This document shows positions 17,334 through 28,195 of a DNA stretch of 64,000 nucleotides, piece after piece. Both the position numbers and the translations under genes were made by a program. Below the pieces are notes generated by a model. It saw only the letters and a program-made list of their open reading frames with translations, was not told the origin of the DNA and did no database searches. Source of the DNA: Bacillus sp. BP-3 (lineage in GTDB: Bacteria; Bacillota; Bacilli; Bacillales; Bacillaceae_G); assembly GCF_028401955.1 (NCBI RefSeq), contig NZ_JAQOTJ010000013.1, positions 62,001 through 126,000 on the forward strand. The letters are read 5' to 3'. Within the stretch, counting starts at the first letter, position 1, and every line of letters starts with the position of its first letter.

Positions 17334-17447
17334 ATTCAAACATGTATGTTTCAAGGCCAAAGTAATATAGCTGATTATCAGTTACACGACTACTCGGAGT
17401 TTTTTAGTATTGATTTTCGTATGCGGAAGTCAGTAGCTAATGCTTAA
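17334..17447 (+). pseudogene. HAD-family hydrolase C-terminal remnant
   Basis: The frame reads IQTCMFQGQSNIADYQLHDY and ends VANA. It aligns with the C-terminus of the HAD remnant at 277-610 (TCIFQGQSDLADYHLQDYSE). Nothing of the rest of the gene remains here. Read between two intact genes. Confidence 0.65.
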
Positions 17448-17569
17448 ATTTACTCGCAATTTCGCTCGTTAAGTCCAATGTGGATTATCATTTTATATTT
17501 TGAATCCGAATTATAAAATCCATTCATGATAGAATAGGAAAAGTGAATTCAACTGAGAAAGGACTTCAT

Positions 17570-18259
17570 ATGAGAATTAATAAATTCGTTAGTGAAACAG
17601 GTTATTATTCAAGAAGAGAAACGAATCGTCTCATTGCCGAAAAGCGAATTACTGTGAATGGCGAAATTTGTGAACCTGGACAAGAAGTAGAGCCTGATGA
17701 CATTGTACTTGTTGATGGGAAGCCGATTCCTAAGAAGACACATCCCATTTATATTGCATTAAATAAACCGGTAGGGATTACTTGTACAGCGGCGAAGCAT
17801 ATTGAAGGAAATATTATCGATTTTGTTAATTATCCGGAACGCATTTTTCCAATTGGCCGCTTGGATAAAGCATCACAAGGATTAATTTTAATGACAAATG
17901 ACGGTGATATCGTTAATAAAATGATGCGCTCCGAATATGGTCATGAGAAAGAATATATTGTCACAGTTGATAAGCCATTTGACGATGCGTTCTTAAAAGG
18001 AATGGCCGGCGGTGTTACAATTCGTGATGGGAAAACGAATCCATGTGATATATATCGGATCAGCGACCTTGTATTCCGAATTATTTTGACGCAAGGGATG
18101 AATCGGCAAATTCGCCGGATGTGCCGCGCATTTGGTTATACCGTTACGAGGTTAGAGCGCATTCGGATTATGAACATAACAATAGATGGAATAGAAACAG
18201 GGCAGTGGCGTGATTTGACTGAGGAGGAACTGAGTGAGCTCCTTGCACTGTTAGGATAA
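17570..18259 (+). CDS. rluF: 23S rRNA pseudouridine synthase, RluF/RsuA family
   Basis: 229 aa. An S4 RNA-binding domain (MRINKFVSETGYYSRRETNR) is followed by the catalytic domain with GRLDKASQGLILMTND, where the Asp of GRLD is the pseudouridine synthase nucleophile. The QGMNRQIRRMCRAFGY block is typical of RluF, which modifies U2604 of 23S rRNA in E. coli; the bacillary target is inferred. The start is ATG at 17570 behind GAGAAAGGACTTC, not the upstream ATG. Confidence 0.85.
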   Translation: MRINKFVSETGYYSRRETNRLIAEKRITVNGEICEPGQEVEPDDIVLVDGKPIPKKTHPIYIALNKPVGITCTAAKHIEGNIIDFVNYPERIFPIGRLDKASQGLILMTNDGDIVNKMMRSEYGHEKEYIVTVDKPFDDAFLKGMAGGVTIRDGKTNPCDIYRISDLVFRIILTQGMNRQIRRMCRAFGYTVTRLERIRIMNITIDGIETGQWRDLTEEELSELLALLG

Positions 18260-18266
18260 AAGAAAA

Positions 18267-18298
18267 AGAAGGAGGTGATTTTGGTCACCTCCTTCTAC
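18267..18298. terminator. Terminator between convergent genes
   Basis: AGAAGGAGGTGA (18267-18278) pairs with TCACCTCCTTCT (18285-18296). The T-rich tail (CTTTTTCTTTT) is on the minus-strand side, so it mainly serves the leftward genes. Confidence 0.75.
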
Positions 18299-18333
18299 TT
18301 GTGAGTCGCCGATATAGTGCAGACCCGTCTTTC

Positions 18334-18807
18334 TTATTTACGTGTGAATCCTTCTTCATCAAGGTATTGTGCTGCTTCTTTGTAAGAGTTAAATGTACCA
18401 TCTAACTGTATCCCAGCATAAACGTTCCACATATCTTCATCTTCTTTAATAAGAGTTAAGATATGTTTGTCCTCATTTATCCACTCTTCTTCTTGAAAGT
18501 TCTCCGCAATTACAACTTCTTCTACTGGTTCTTGTGAAAGGACAGCCATTGATTTTTCAAGTAAGGAGCGAAGTTCTTCCGCTGAAAAATCGCGGATGTT
18601 CACCATTCCTTTATCGTTCGTTTTGTAGCCTTTTAGATGCCCGGCATAGACAAACCCATTTCCGTTCGGGTGTAAATGGTATACAACATTCTTTTTGTCT
18701 AGACGGCTTTCTTCATAATGAAAATTAATGCGTCCTAGAGAGACATTTTTTCTTTCTAGCTCAGGAAATGATTCAATAATCGTTAATTTTTCTTCAAAAG
18801 TTAGCAT
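18334..18807 (-). CDS. Conserved protein, unknown function
   Basis: 157 aa starting MLTFEEKLTIIESFPELERK at ATG 18807 with GGAGGACCT directly upstream; longer versions have no ribosome site. The centre contains YHLHPNGNGFVYAG and GMVNIRDFSAEELR; the C-terminal part is acidic with a WNVYAGIQLDG motif. No signal or membrane segment. I know of similar B. cereus group proteins but not a function. Confidence 0.65.
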   Translation of the reverse strand: MLTFEEKLTIIESFPELERKNVSLGRINFHYEESRLDKKNVVYHLHPNGNGFVYAGHLKGYKTNDKGMVNIRDFSAEELRSLLEKSMAVLSQEPVEEVVIAENFQEEEWINEDKHILTLIKEDEDMWNVYAGIQLDGTFNSYKEAAQYLDEEGFTRK

Positions 18808-18850
18808 AGGTCCTCCGTAATTGTAATTAATAATGTGATGGTTCATTATA

Positions 18851-20245
18851 TCACTCTGCTTGTAAGTCCACAATCAGATAAGCGAGCAAGGCAACAAAGA
18901 AAATGCTGACAGCCGGTGCGGTAAATACATGTCCAGCTGTAAATGCGATGCCAATTGCAAGTACGATTGCCGTGCCAAGCAACATATATTTTATGGTTAA
19001 AATAGATTTGAAGTTTGTGAGAATGCGAAACGTAAGCATGATGCCGAAGTAAACAAGTGGTAGTAGGTACATGATGAATCCAATGATTCCGAACCAGAAG
19101 AATAGATCATGGAAGTCCCTTTCTATCACTTTTGGTGTTTTTTCATAGTTTCCGGCATATCCCATGCCTAACAATTTTTGTGATAGTGGTGCTTCTTGAA
19201 AGTACTTTTGGTGCATGATTAGATATTTGTCACGATCACTATAAATTAAACTGTTTACTTCTCCAGTTGTTAAAGCTCTTTCTTCTTGTTTATTAGGTTG
19301 TTGTTCTTGTTTATTAGGCTGCTGTTCTTGTTTATTAGGTTGTTGTTCTTGTTTATTAGGCTGTTGTTCTTGTTTATTTGTATGCTGTTTATTGTATATT
19401 TGTAAATGAATTCCCATGTTTTTGGCGATGGGGGTAAACGGCGTTACAATTATGATGCCTCCTAATACAATCAAGGCGAGCATTGTATTAATAAGCTGCG
19501 GACGGCTTCGCTTCATCATATATTCGATAAACGAAAAGAATAGTGCCACTCCTAATGTCAAAATACTAGATATGTATGCAACCTTTGTTCCTATCATAAT
19601 ACTGGAATATAGTGCTAGCATTGTCGGAATCCAGTAGTATGATTGCGTAAAAGAAGTTGTCTTATGAATCGAATATAGGACAACAACAGGGAATGTAATG
19701 GCTAAAATGGCACCGATTTCGTTTGCGGCATAAAACCATCCTTTCGAGCCGATTTTCTCAATTGTATAACTTTGATAGTCTGTGCCAGTTGCGATGGAAA
19801 TGACCATCACAATACTCATGAATAAACTTGCATATAAGAAATACCGTAATAATGTATCGTACGAATTTTGCTTGTTCTGCAAAGTTTTAAATACAAGAAT
19901 ATATCCAAACAACATAACGATTGGATACATACATTTGGCCATAAACTTAACTTCTTCTCCAAGTGAAATTGGATGTTTTACAACGAGATTATTAAGAAGC
20001 CCAGCAGTCATAGCAACACCTAGTAGGCAAATATATGCGAAAGGCTTTTTATTTTTCTGATAAATAAATAGATAAATCATCGCAAGAAGCATCACGCTAA
20101 AACGTACAACAATACTTAACGTTGCATCCATATGTAACATTTGAATTGACAATGACGTTAACAAATCTAAGACGGGTTGCAGTGCGATGAATAATAGAAA
20201 GAAATACGTGAAATTCTGTTTCTTTTGTATCAATTTCGTACCCAT
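18851..20245 (-). CDS. O-antigen-ligase-like polytopic membrane protein
   Basis: 464 aa from ATG 20245 (AAAGGGGACAAA upstream). About a dozen membrane helices and a large external loop, the layout of the Wzy/O-antigen ligase family. The loop at roughly residues 285-325 is a run of NKQEQQP heptapeptides. Near the end GMGYAGNYE precedes the last helices. Family members transfer or polymerise surface polysaccharides; no glycan genes are adjacent, so the substrate is unknown. Confidence 0.6.
   Translation of the reverse strand: MGTKLIQKKQNFTYFFLLFIALQPVLDLLTSLSIQMLHMDATLSIVVRFSVMLLAMIYLFIYQKNKKPFAYICLLGVAMTAGLLNNLVVKHPISLGEEVKFMAKCMYPIVMLFGYILVFKTLQNKQNSYDTLLRYFLYASLFMSIVMVISIATGTDYQSYTIEKIGSKGWFYAANEIGAILAITFPVVVLYSIHKTTSFTQSYYWIPTMLALYSSIMIGTKVAYISSILTLGVALFFSFIEYMMKRSRPQLINTMLALIVLGGIIIVTPFTPIAKNMGIHLQIYNKQHTNKQEQQPNKQEQQPNKQEQQPNKQEQQPNKQEERALTTGEVNSLIYSDRDKYLIMHQKYFQEAPLSQKLLGMGYAGNYEKTPKVIERDFHDLFFWFGIIGFIMYLLPLVYFGIMLTFRILTNFKSILTIKYMLLGTAIVLAIGIAFTAGHVFTAPAVSIFFVALLAYLIVDLQAE
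19283..19387. repeat. Tandem 21-bp repeat inside the membrane-protein gene
   Basis: Four near-identical 21-bp units (TTCTTGTTTATTAGGTTGTTG with one or two changes) plus a degenerate fifth encode NKQEQQP heptads. The 21-bp period keeps frame, so copy number can vary without breaking the protein. Confidence 0.9.
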
Positions 20246-20432
20246 TTTGTCCCCTTTCATAATCGAAGAAATGAATGTTGCTTTTTCACAATACACTATT
20301 TTATTGATATGGTAAATAAATGTAAAATAATTTAGTGTAAATTCGACAGAAAATTAAGAAAAAAGAAGGTTTTTGAAAGCCCTTTCTATAATTATATAAG
20401 GATAACAGATTATAGAAGGAGAGAGAGAGTTT

Positions 20433-21221
20433 ATGACAGTTTCTAGCAAGGCGGAATCAGTAGTTTTACAATATGAAGGACGAGTTGCGACGATTATGTT
20501 AAATCGTCCAGAAGTATTAAATGCATTAGATGAGCAAACGTTAAAAGAATTATTACAAAAGTTAAAAGAAGTAGCTGAAAGTTCTGTTCATGTCGTTGTA
20601 CTATGTGGAAACGGCCGTGGTTTTTCGGCGGGCGGCGATATTAAATCGATGTTAGCAAGCGGAGATGAAAGTGCGTTTGAAGGCATTATGAATACTATTT
20701 CAGAAATTATTGTAACGCTGTATACAATGCCAAAGCTTGTGATTAGTGCGATTCATGGTCCAACGGCAGGGCTTGGACTTAGCATTGCTTTAACAGCTGA
20801 TTACGTAATGGCTGATATTTCATCTATTATTGCGATGAATTTTATTGGAATCGCTTTAATTCCAGATGGCGGCGGACATTTCTTCTTACAAAAGCGCCTT
20901 GGAGAGCATATGGCAAAAGAAATTATTTGGGAAGGAAAGAAATTACCAGCAACCGAAGCGCTTGAAATTGGCATGATTGATGAAGTAATCGGTGAGAACT
21001 TCCAAGATGCAGTGAAACAGAAAATTAGTGAATGGCTGCAAAAACCAATTGCAGCTATGATTCAAACGAAGCAAATTTTGGCTGAATTAAATCGTTCTTC
21101 GTTAGAGCAAGCGCTGCAGCTTGAAAAACGCGGTCAATATGCAATGAGAAGAACAGCGGACCACAGGGAAGGAATTACTGCGTTTTTAGAGAAGCGTCCG
21201 CCGGTGTTTAAAGGAGAATAA
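20433..21221 (+). CDS. yhaR: Enoyl-CoA hydratase/isomerase family protein (YhaR-like)
   Basis: 262 aa, crotonase fold. The oxyanion-hole segments are FSAGGDIKSM and GPTAGLGLSIALTADYVMA; the acid/base region reads IPDGGGHFFLQKRLG. It should act on acyl-CoA thioesters, as hydratase or isomerase. ATG at 20433 follows GAAGGAGAGAGAG. Position in the yha block supports the B. subtilis name; the exact substrate is unknown. Confidence 0.8.
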   Translation: MTVSSKAESVVLQYEGRVATIMLNRPEVLNALDEQTLKELLQKLKEVAESSVHVVVLCGNGRGFSAGGDIKSMLASGDESAFEGIMNTISEIIVTLYTMPKLVISAIHGPTAGLGLSIALTADYVMADISSIIAMNFIGIALIPDGGGHFFLQKRLGEHMAKEIIWEGKKLPATEALEIGMIDEVIGENFQDAVKQKISEWLQKPIAAMIQTKQILAELNRSSLEQALQLEKRGQYAMRRTADHREGITAFLEKRPPVFKGE

Positions 21222-21237
21222 AAGTTTTACAAAAATA

Positions 21238-21285
21238 GAAAGTGTTAACACATTTTTTGTATAATGGTGTTAGCACTTTTTTCTT
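21238..21285 (+). terminator. Terminator with a -10-like element in its loop
   Basis: AAAGTGTTAACAC (21239-21251) pairs with GTGTTAGCACTTT with one G-U pair, followed by T. The loop contains TTGTATAAT, so a promoter for the next gene may be built into it. Confidence 0.65.
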
Positions 21286-21306
21286 GAATCATAGAAGGAG
21301 ATATGG

Positions 21307-21642
21307 ATGAGTCGTAAACAAAAAAGAATAATTATGAGTATTATGGGGGTATGGCTACTCATATATGTGCTGTTACACCGTACACCAACCGCAGCAATTC
21401 GAACTGCGATGTTTCTATCTGGAAACCCAAAGGCAGCTATGCAAAGTGAGATTGAGAGAATGGAAGATCGATATGATGGCGTTGTACCAGATCACCTCCG
21501 CGCTTTTTACGGTGTGCCAGAGAAAGAGTATGAAAATTATCAATTTCCAGAAATACGTCACATGTCATCTAGCATTTATATGTCGTCAGCTTGTGTAAAA
21601 AAACATTGGTTTTTATATTCTGCAGAGTTAGGGTGTTATTAA
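21307..21642 (+). CDS. Small membrane-anchored protein, unknown
   Basis: 111 aa. One N-terminal membrane segment (about residues 9-24, IIMSIMGVWLLIYVLL), then an outside domain with PEIRHMSSSIYMSS and two cysteines near the end. AGAAGGAGATATGG precedes ATG 21307. Not recognised outside the B. cereus group. Confidence 0.55.
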   Translation: MSRKQKRIIMSIMGVWLLIYVLLHRTPTAAIRTAMFLSGNPKAAMQSEIERMEDRYDGVVPDHLRAFYGVPEKEYENYQFPEIRHMSSSIYMSSACVKKHWFLYSAELGCY

Positions 21643-21754
21643 GTATATAAATCTAGTTTATTTTTCAACATATAAGTCACTGCTATGTATGGTCAGCTGC
21701 TCTTGCCCGCTTAAAAAATTTATATTTACAATAGAAGAAAACGGAGGTGTCCTC

Positions 21755-22081
21755 ATGTCAGTTTATAATAAAGTCGTCCGCGACCGTGTACCAGAAATGA
21801 TTTTAATGTCTGGTAAAACATATACGTCAAAAAAATTAAGTAAACAAGAATACATAGAAGAATTATCGAAAGTCGGCATTGAAGAAATGCGTGAGTTTGC
21901 ATCTATGCAAGAACGTGAGCATGCATTAGATTCTTTAGCTGATGCATTGGAAGTGATTAAAGCATTGGCGCAAGCAGAAGGGGTAACGTTAGAAGATGTT
22001 GAGCGTATTCGTAAAGAGAAAGAAGCGGAGCGCGGCGGATTTGAAAAAGGTGTGTATTTAATAGAAGTGAATGAAGAGTAA
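21755..22081 (+). CDS. MazG-like / phosphoribosyl-ATP pyrophosphohydrolase-like protein
   Basis: 108 aa, all-alpha NTP pyrophosphatase fold. VYNKVVRDRVPEMI opens the protein; the metal-binding acidic residues are in EELSKVGIEEMREF and DSLADALEVIKALA. Such proteins hydrolyse non-canonical nucleoside triphosphates. ATG at 21755 follows ACGGAGGTGTCCTC; the upstream ATG at 21689 has no ribosome site. Confidence 0.75.
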   Translation: MSVYNKVVRDRVPEMILMSGKTYTSKKLSKQEYIEELSKVGIEEMREFASMQEREHALDSLADALEVIKALAQAEGVTLEDVERIRKEKEAERGGFEKGVYLIEVNEE

Positions 22082-22083
22082 AG

Positions 22084-22110
22084 GGCATCGCAATACATGC
22101 GGTGCCTTTT
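22084..22110 (+). terminator. Rho-independent terminator
   Basis: GGCATCGCA (22084-22092) pairs with TGCGGTGCC (22098-22106) with one G-U, then T4. Confidence 0.7.
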
Positions 22111-22215
22111 ACTCGCTATTCGCGGGCGGTAAGATCCTAACCTCAAGATTGTGTGGAATCTGAAGAAGATAGATGGAGCTCTTAAATAAATATATATTAT
22201 TGGAGAGGTTGAAGT

Positions 22216-22671
22216 ATGGGAATTATTAATAAACAGATAACTCTCAGTGAAATAGAGATAATAAGAAACTCATTAGATAAATTGCATGAATACCATAACA
22301 GTAAATCAAAATTTTTTTCTGGTGATTATCCAAAAATTACATTTGAGGAACGTATTGAAGAATATAAAAAAAATTCAAAGTATGGAGAGTACAGAATTGA
22401 ATTATTGATTGAGTCAGAAACAGACAATATATTAGGATTTTGTATAGCATATAGTAAAAAAGTAAGCGGGAAGATTGAGGTTCTATTTGTTGATGAAAAA
22501 TATCGAAGAAACGGATTGGGTTTGAAATTAATGAATAGTGCAATGGAATGGTTTAAAGAAAAACAAATATATGAAATTGAATTAACAGTAGTGTACGGGA
22601 ATGAAGCTGTATCGTTTTATAAGAAATTGGGATTCTATCCACGTTCAATTATTATGACAACTAAATCATAA
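22216..22671 (+). CDS. GNAT-family N-acetyltransferase
   Basis: 151 aa. The acetyl-CoA-binding motif A is VLFVDEKYRRNGLGLKLMN (R/Q-x-x-G-x-G/A pattern) and motif B is VSFYKKLGFYPRS. ATG at 22216 follows TGGAGAGGTTGAAGT. The acetyl acceptor is unknown. No operon partner. Positions 22672-22827 downstream hold no gene. Confidence 0.8.
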   Translation: MGIINKQITLSEIEIIRNSLDKLHEYHNSKSKFFSGDYPKITFEERIEEYKKNSKYGEYRIELLIESETDNILGFCIAYSKKVSGKIEVLFVDEKYRRNGLGLKLMNSAMEWFKEKQIYEIELTVVYGNEAVSFYKKLGFYPRSIIMTTKS

Positions 22672-22827
22672 CGAGATTATGAGGATATTTTCTTGTTCAA
22701 CTAAAGGGTACTTTAATGAAATAAAGATCACAGGAATGATCGAACCTTGTTTCAAGTCTACAATGGAAGTTTCATTTTATTTCTATTATACTGAAAATTG
22801 GAAAGATAAAAGAGAGGGGAAAAACAT

Positions 22828-23877
22828 ATGGTACATAACGTTAAAGACACAATGGAACTTATTAAACAACTCGTTTCAATTCCAAGTCCATCTGGAAATA
22901 CGAACACAATTATTCGTTTTATTGAGAACTATGTAAAAGAGTGGAATGTAGAAACGAAGCGTAACAATAAAGGCGGCCTTATTATAACAGTAAAAGGAGA
23001 AGACGATACGAAACAACGTCTCCTTACTGCTCACGTTGATACATTAGGCGCAATGGTAAAAGAAATTAAAGCGGACGGGCGTCTGCGATTATCCATGATT
23101 GGCGGATTTCGCTGGAATGCGGTTGAAGGAGAATATTGCGAAATCGAAACAGCGTGCGGTAAAACGTATACTGGTACAATTTTAATCCATCAAACGTCCG
23201 TACACGTATACAAAAATGCTGGAGAAGCAAAACGTGACGAACAAAACATGGAAGTTCGTATCGACGAGCGAGTATCTTCACCAGAAGAAGTACGTGAACT
23301 TGGCATCGAAGTAGGGGATTTCGTATCATTTGATCCGCGGGTGCAAATGACAGACAGCGGCTACATCAAATCTCGTCATTTAGATGACAAAGCAAGCGTA
23401 GCGATCTTACTGCAATTAATTAAAAGATTACAAGATGAAAATGTGAAACTGCCATACACAACGCATTTCTTAATCTCTAATAATGAAGAAATCGGTTATG
23501 GCGGTAACTCCAATATTCCAGAAGAAACAGTAGAATACTTGGCAGTTGATATGGGAGCGCTTGGCGATGGTCAAGCATCAGATGAATACACAGTATCAAT
23601 CTGTGCGAAAGACTCGAGCGGTCCATACCACTATGCAATGCGCAAACATTTAGTAGAACTTGCGAAAGCAAACAATATTGAATATAAAGTAGACATCTAT
23701 CCATTCTATGGATCTGACGCATCTGCCGCAATCCGCGCCGGAGCAGATGTGAAGCATGGACTTATTGGTCCTGGTATTGATGCGTCTCACGCTTATGAGC
23801 GTACACATGAGACATCAATTGCGCATACGGAGGCACTTATTTATGCGTATGTACAATCACAGTTAGTAGAAGAATAA
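22828..23877 (+). CDS. M42-family metallo-aminopeptidase
   Basis: 349 aa. Zinc ligands and catalytic residues of the M42 family are visible: LTAHVDT (His, Asp), the DDK motif in SRHLDDKASVA, NNEEIGYGGNS (catalytic Glu pair), AVDMGA and the late His in ERTHETS. Members form large tetrahedral cytosolic complexes that trim peptides; some were misnamed endoglucanase. ATG at 22828 follows GAGAGGGGAAAAACAT. Confidence 0.85.
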   Translation: MVHNVKDTMELIKQLVSIPSPSGNTNTIIRFIENYVKEWNVETKRNNKGGLIITVKGEDDTKQRLLTAHVDTLGAMVKEIKADGRLRLSMIGGFRWNAVEGEYCEIETACGKTYTGTILIHQTSVHVYKNAGEAKRDEQNMEVRIDERVSSPEEVRELGIEVGDFVSFDPRVQMTDSGYIKSRHLDDKASVAILLQLIKRLQDENVKLPYTTHFLISNNEEIGYGGNSNIPEETVEYLAVDMGALGDGQASDEYTVSICAKDSSGPYHYAMRKHLVELAKANNIEYKVDIYPFYGSDASAAIRAGADVKHGLIGPGIDASHAYERTHETSIAHTEALIYAYVQSQLVEE

Positions 23878-23950
23878 GGAATAGAGAAAAGAGCTGATCT
23901 TTGGTGGAGGTTGGCTCTTTTTGTATGATAATAATATTTTTTAAAATTCA

Positions 23951-26061
<2,111 letters not shown>

Positions 26062-26072
26062 ATCGTATAATG

Positions 26073-26099
26073 AATCTATTTTTATAGATTGTTTTTGTT
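26073..26099 (+). terminator. Rho-independent terminator
   Basis: AATCTAT (26073-26079) pairs with ATAGATT (26084-26090), followed by a T-rich tail. Confidence 0.7.
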
Positions 26100-26156
26100 T
26101 TGCTAGCTAAGCTGAGCAAACGATTAACCTTGAAATTTTAAAGTGTTTTTGAAACG

Positions 26157-26201
26157 AGCGAAGGCTTCCTTGATCTTAGTTAGGGGGCCTTCGCTATTTT
26201 T
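26157..26201 (+). terminator. Hairpin with T-tail between amylase and next gene
   Basis: AGCGAAGGC (26157-26165) pairs with GCCTTCGCT (26187-26195), followed by ATTTTT. It may be a second terminator or remain from a lost gene. Confidence 0.5.
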
Positions 26202-26340
26202 GGATAGAATACCACTTTTGTCAGTATATAAATATGTAATTTTACATATTCGGCTAAGTCTATCTACATCTTTAAAACTTAATGCTAAGATTATCCAGGA
26301 AAGCAGCAAATCATTTTTGAAAATAAGGAGGAATTCAGAT

Positions 26341-27102
26341 ATGTTCGTTAAAAGAAAACTACCTATACTTACGTTCTTATTATTACTATTTAGTTTAATC
26401 GTCACTGTTTTTCCTACAAATTCTGCTTATGCAGATGAGAACAATCGTATACTTGATATTTATGGAGATCCAGTCAAGACATCTAAAGATTATATAATGG
26501 TACGTAAAATTTGGGATGGTAAGCCTCGGCGTGATGCTTACGCAGGTGTAGGTCAGAAGAGACTTGGAGTAACTTATGAGAAGTTTGCGGGTTGGCATTA
26601 TGTAATTCAGTATAAAGATAAATCTTATTATGGTACTGCTGAGATTCATAAAGATACAAAAGGTAATGAGTACTATGGTACACCTATCAATTTTGAAACT
26701 CCAGATGGGATAGAAAGTGATGGATATATAAGACATAATACGCCAGTTACCATGTCAATGTGGATTGGAGGGCCAAATGCTGAGGCAGGAGGAATTAAAA
26801 AATATGTCAATGCAGGGAATCGCGGCTGGATTTATTTTAGCGACCAATCCAAAAGCACGTTAACAGTTTGGGAACAAAATGCAAAGGAAATCAATTTAAT
26901 AACAGGTAAAACGGATTATCTGAGAGATAAAATGGGAAGACCTTGTGATTGGTACAGTGCAGATCCACAAAATTCTAGCTATGGAGTTACAACATATTTC
27001 GAGCTAGAGACTTCAGAGCAACCATTTTCAAATCAAGATAAACTATGGGGAAGTTCTGCGCCGCCATATCAATCTGGTTATGAATTAGTACCTTTATCAT
27101 AA
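26341..27102 (+). CDS. Secreted protein of unknown function
   Basis: 253 aa with a Sec signal ending near AYADENN. ATG at 26341 follows AATAAGGAGGAATTCAGAT. After the signal the sequence ILDIYGDPVKTSKDYIMV recalls the first strand of Kunitz-STI/beta-trefoil proteins (LD..G.P...YY), and the protein is rich in G, Y and W with regularly spaced strands, but I cannot confirm the fold. A single Cys is present. No operon partner. Confidence 0.65.
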   Translation: MFVKRKLPILTFLLLLFSLIVTVFPTNSAYADENNRILDIYGDPVKTSKDYIMVRKIWDGKPRRDAYAGVGQKRLGVTYEKFAGWHYVIQYKDKSYYGTAEIHKDTKGNEYYGTPINFETPDGIESDGYIRHNTPVTMSMWIGGPNAEAGGIKKYVNAGNRGWIYFSDQSKSTLTVWEQNAKEINLITGKTDYLRDKMGRPCDWYSADPQNSSYGVTTYFELETSEQPFSNQDKLWGSSAPPYQSGYELVPLS

Positions 27103-27118
27103 AACGATATGCAACAAA

Positions 27119-27156
27119 CAAAAAAGCGAAGAATAATAAATATTCCTCGCTTTTTT
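27119..27156 (+). terminator. Rho-independent terminator
   Basis: AAAAAGCGA-A-GAATA pairs with TATTC-C-TCGCTTTTT with one mismatch; T6 follows. Confidence 0.8.
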
Positions 27157-27175
27157 ATAATGAAATTCTAGGTGG

Positions 27176-27209
27176 AAGCGATGCTATGTATGGAGTAGCA
27201 TCGCTTTTG
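27176..27209 (+). terminator. Second hairpin with T-tail
   Basis: AAGCGATGCTA (27176-27186) pairs with TAGCATCGCTT (27196-27206), then TT. Confidence 0.65.
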
Positions 27210-27549
27210 CCATTATAATAAAGTAAACTATACATTTTATATGTAATATTGTATATATAAATTTAAAGTTTCTATTTATATTCTTCGCTACTCAATACAA
27301 TCTCATACTTTTATGGATTGAAAATAAAGGCATGATGTTTGAATAAAATTGCGATGCGTTATCTTTTCAATTAAAGAATTCTAAATGTGTTTTGATTAGA
27401 CTTTTTTCAAAATAGGTTTATTTTTTATTTTATCAAAATTACTCAATATACTTGTACTTTATATAAATAATAATATCTTTTGTATAATTAAACTTTACTT
27501 TTTTATAAAATAGGTTTAATATAGATGTTAAGAAAGGAAGGTGTTAACT
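27210..27549 (+). promoter_or_regulatory. AT-rich regulator promoter region with repeated 12-mer
   Basis: No gene. AAAATAGGTTTA occurs twice in the same orientation, at 27409-27420 and 27507-27518, upstream of a small HTH regulator. The second copy is just before the ribosome site, so the repeats may be the regulator's own operators. TTGTATAAT at 27479-27487 is a likely -10. Confidence 0.35.
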
Positions 27550-27786
27550 GTGAAAGAAAAATTTGGAGATTCCATAGTAAATAAAGTGTATGAACATAGA
27601 GTTTTAAGAAGAATGTCACAAAAAGATTTAGCTGATGCTGTTGGAGTTTCTAAGCAAACGATATTTGTTATGGAAAAGAATAATTATTCTCCTTCACTGG
27701 TGTTAGCATATCGAATAGCAAATTATTTTGAGGTTGATATAAACGAAATATTCTCCTATGTAGGAAAGGAAGATAATAATGATTGA
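27550..27786 (+). CDS. XRE-family HTH transcriptional regulator
   Basis: 78 aa, almost wholly one Cro/CI-type helix-turn-helix ([20 protein letters not shown], then [23 protein letters not shown]). GTG at 27550 sits seven to nine bases after AAAGGAAGG; GTG at 27541 is too close. Its stop overlaps the start of the membrane gene by eight bases. This two-gene layout (small XRE regulator plus small membrane protein) is common in Bacillus. Confidence 0.8.
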   Translation: MKEKFGDSIVNKVYEHRVLRRMSQKDLADAVGVSKQTIFVMEKNNYSPSLVLAYRIANYFEVDINEIFSYVGKEDNND

Positions 27787-28108
27787 TTTATTAAACAAAT
27801 GGATGTTAGAAAGCACAGATAATTTCAATATCGTTGTAGGTTTTACAACACTGTTATTTTTAGGTTCAGCACTTGTACTTTTTATTATCTATAAAAAAAT
27901 GGGTTAACCAGATGAAAGAACAAATGCTATTTATTTAAAAATTACTTCTTGTATGTTTACTACTCAAATTCTAATGAATGCCATATTTATTTCTTTAGTT
28001 GATAAAGATATTGTGTATTTCCGCCAATTTTTTATATTATTTGAAGCCTTTGTATTCTTTGTTGGAGCTATTTATTCTATTAAATTATATAGAAAAGAAT
28101 GCAAGTAG
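27779..28108 (+). pseudogene. Four-helix membrane protein with one nonsense codon
   Basis: Reading starts at ATG 27779, [20 protein letters not shown], through IIYKKMG, then TAA (27905-27907), then continues in the same frame PDERTNAIYLKITSCMFTTQ with two more membrane helices to RKECK. The PDERT motif is typical of DUF2178/DUF3796-like partners of XRE regulators. A single base change explains the break. The first 42 residues (one helix) could still be made. Confidence 0.7.
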
Positions 28109-28121
28109 TTTACTTGCAAAA

Positions 28122-28156
28122 AAACAGTAGTGCATAAAATCACTACTGTTTTTTTA
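28122..28156 (+). terminator. Rho-independent terminator
   Basis: AAACAGTAGTG (28122-28132) pairs with CACTACTGTTT (28141-28151), then T5. A smaller hairpin TGCAAGTA/TACTTGCA lies just upstream. Confidence 0.8.
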
Positions 28157-28195
28157 TTGCCCCTTAAACGTTTTTAATCAAACTTTATTTTAAAT

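Noticed and set aside
26124-26405. Minus-strand frame over the start of the secreted protein gene
   Set aside because: It runs antisense through the signal peptide of a well-supported gene and through a terminator.
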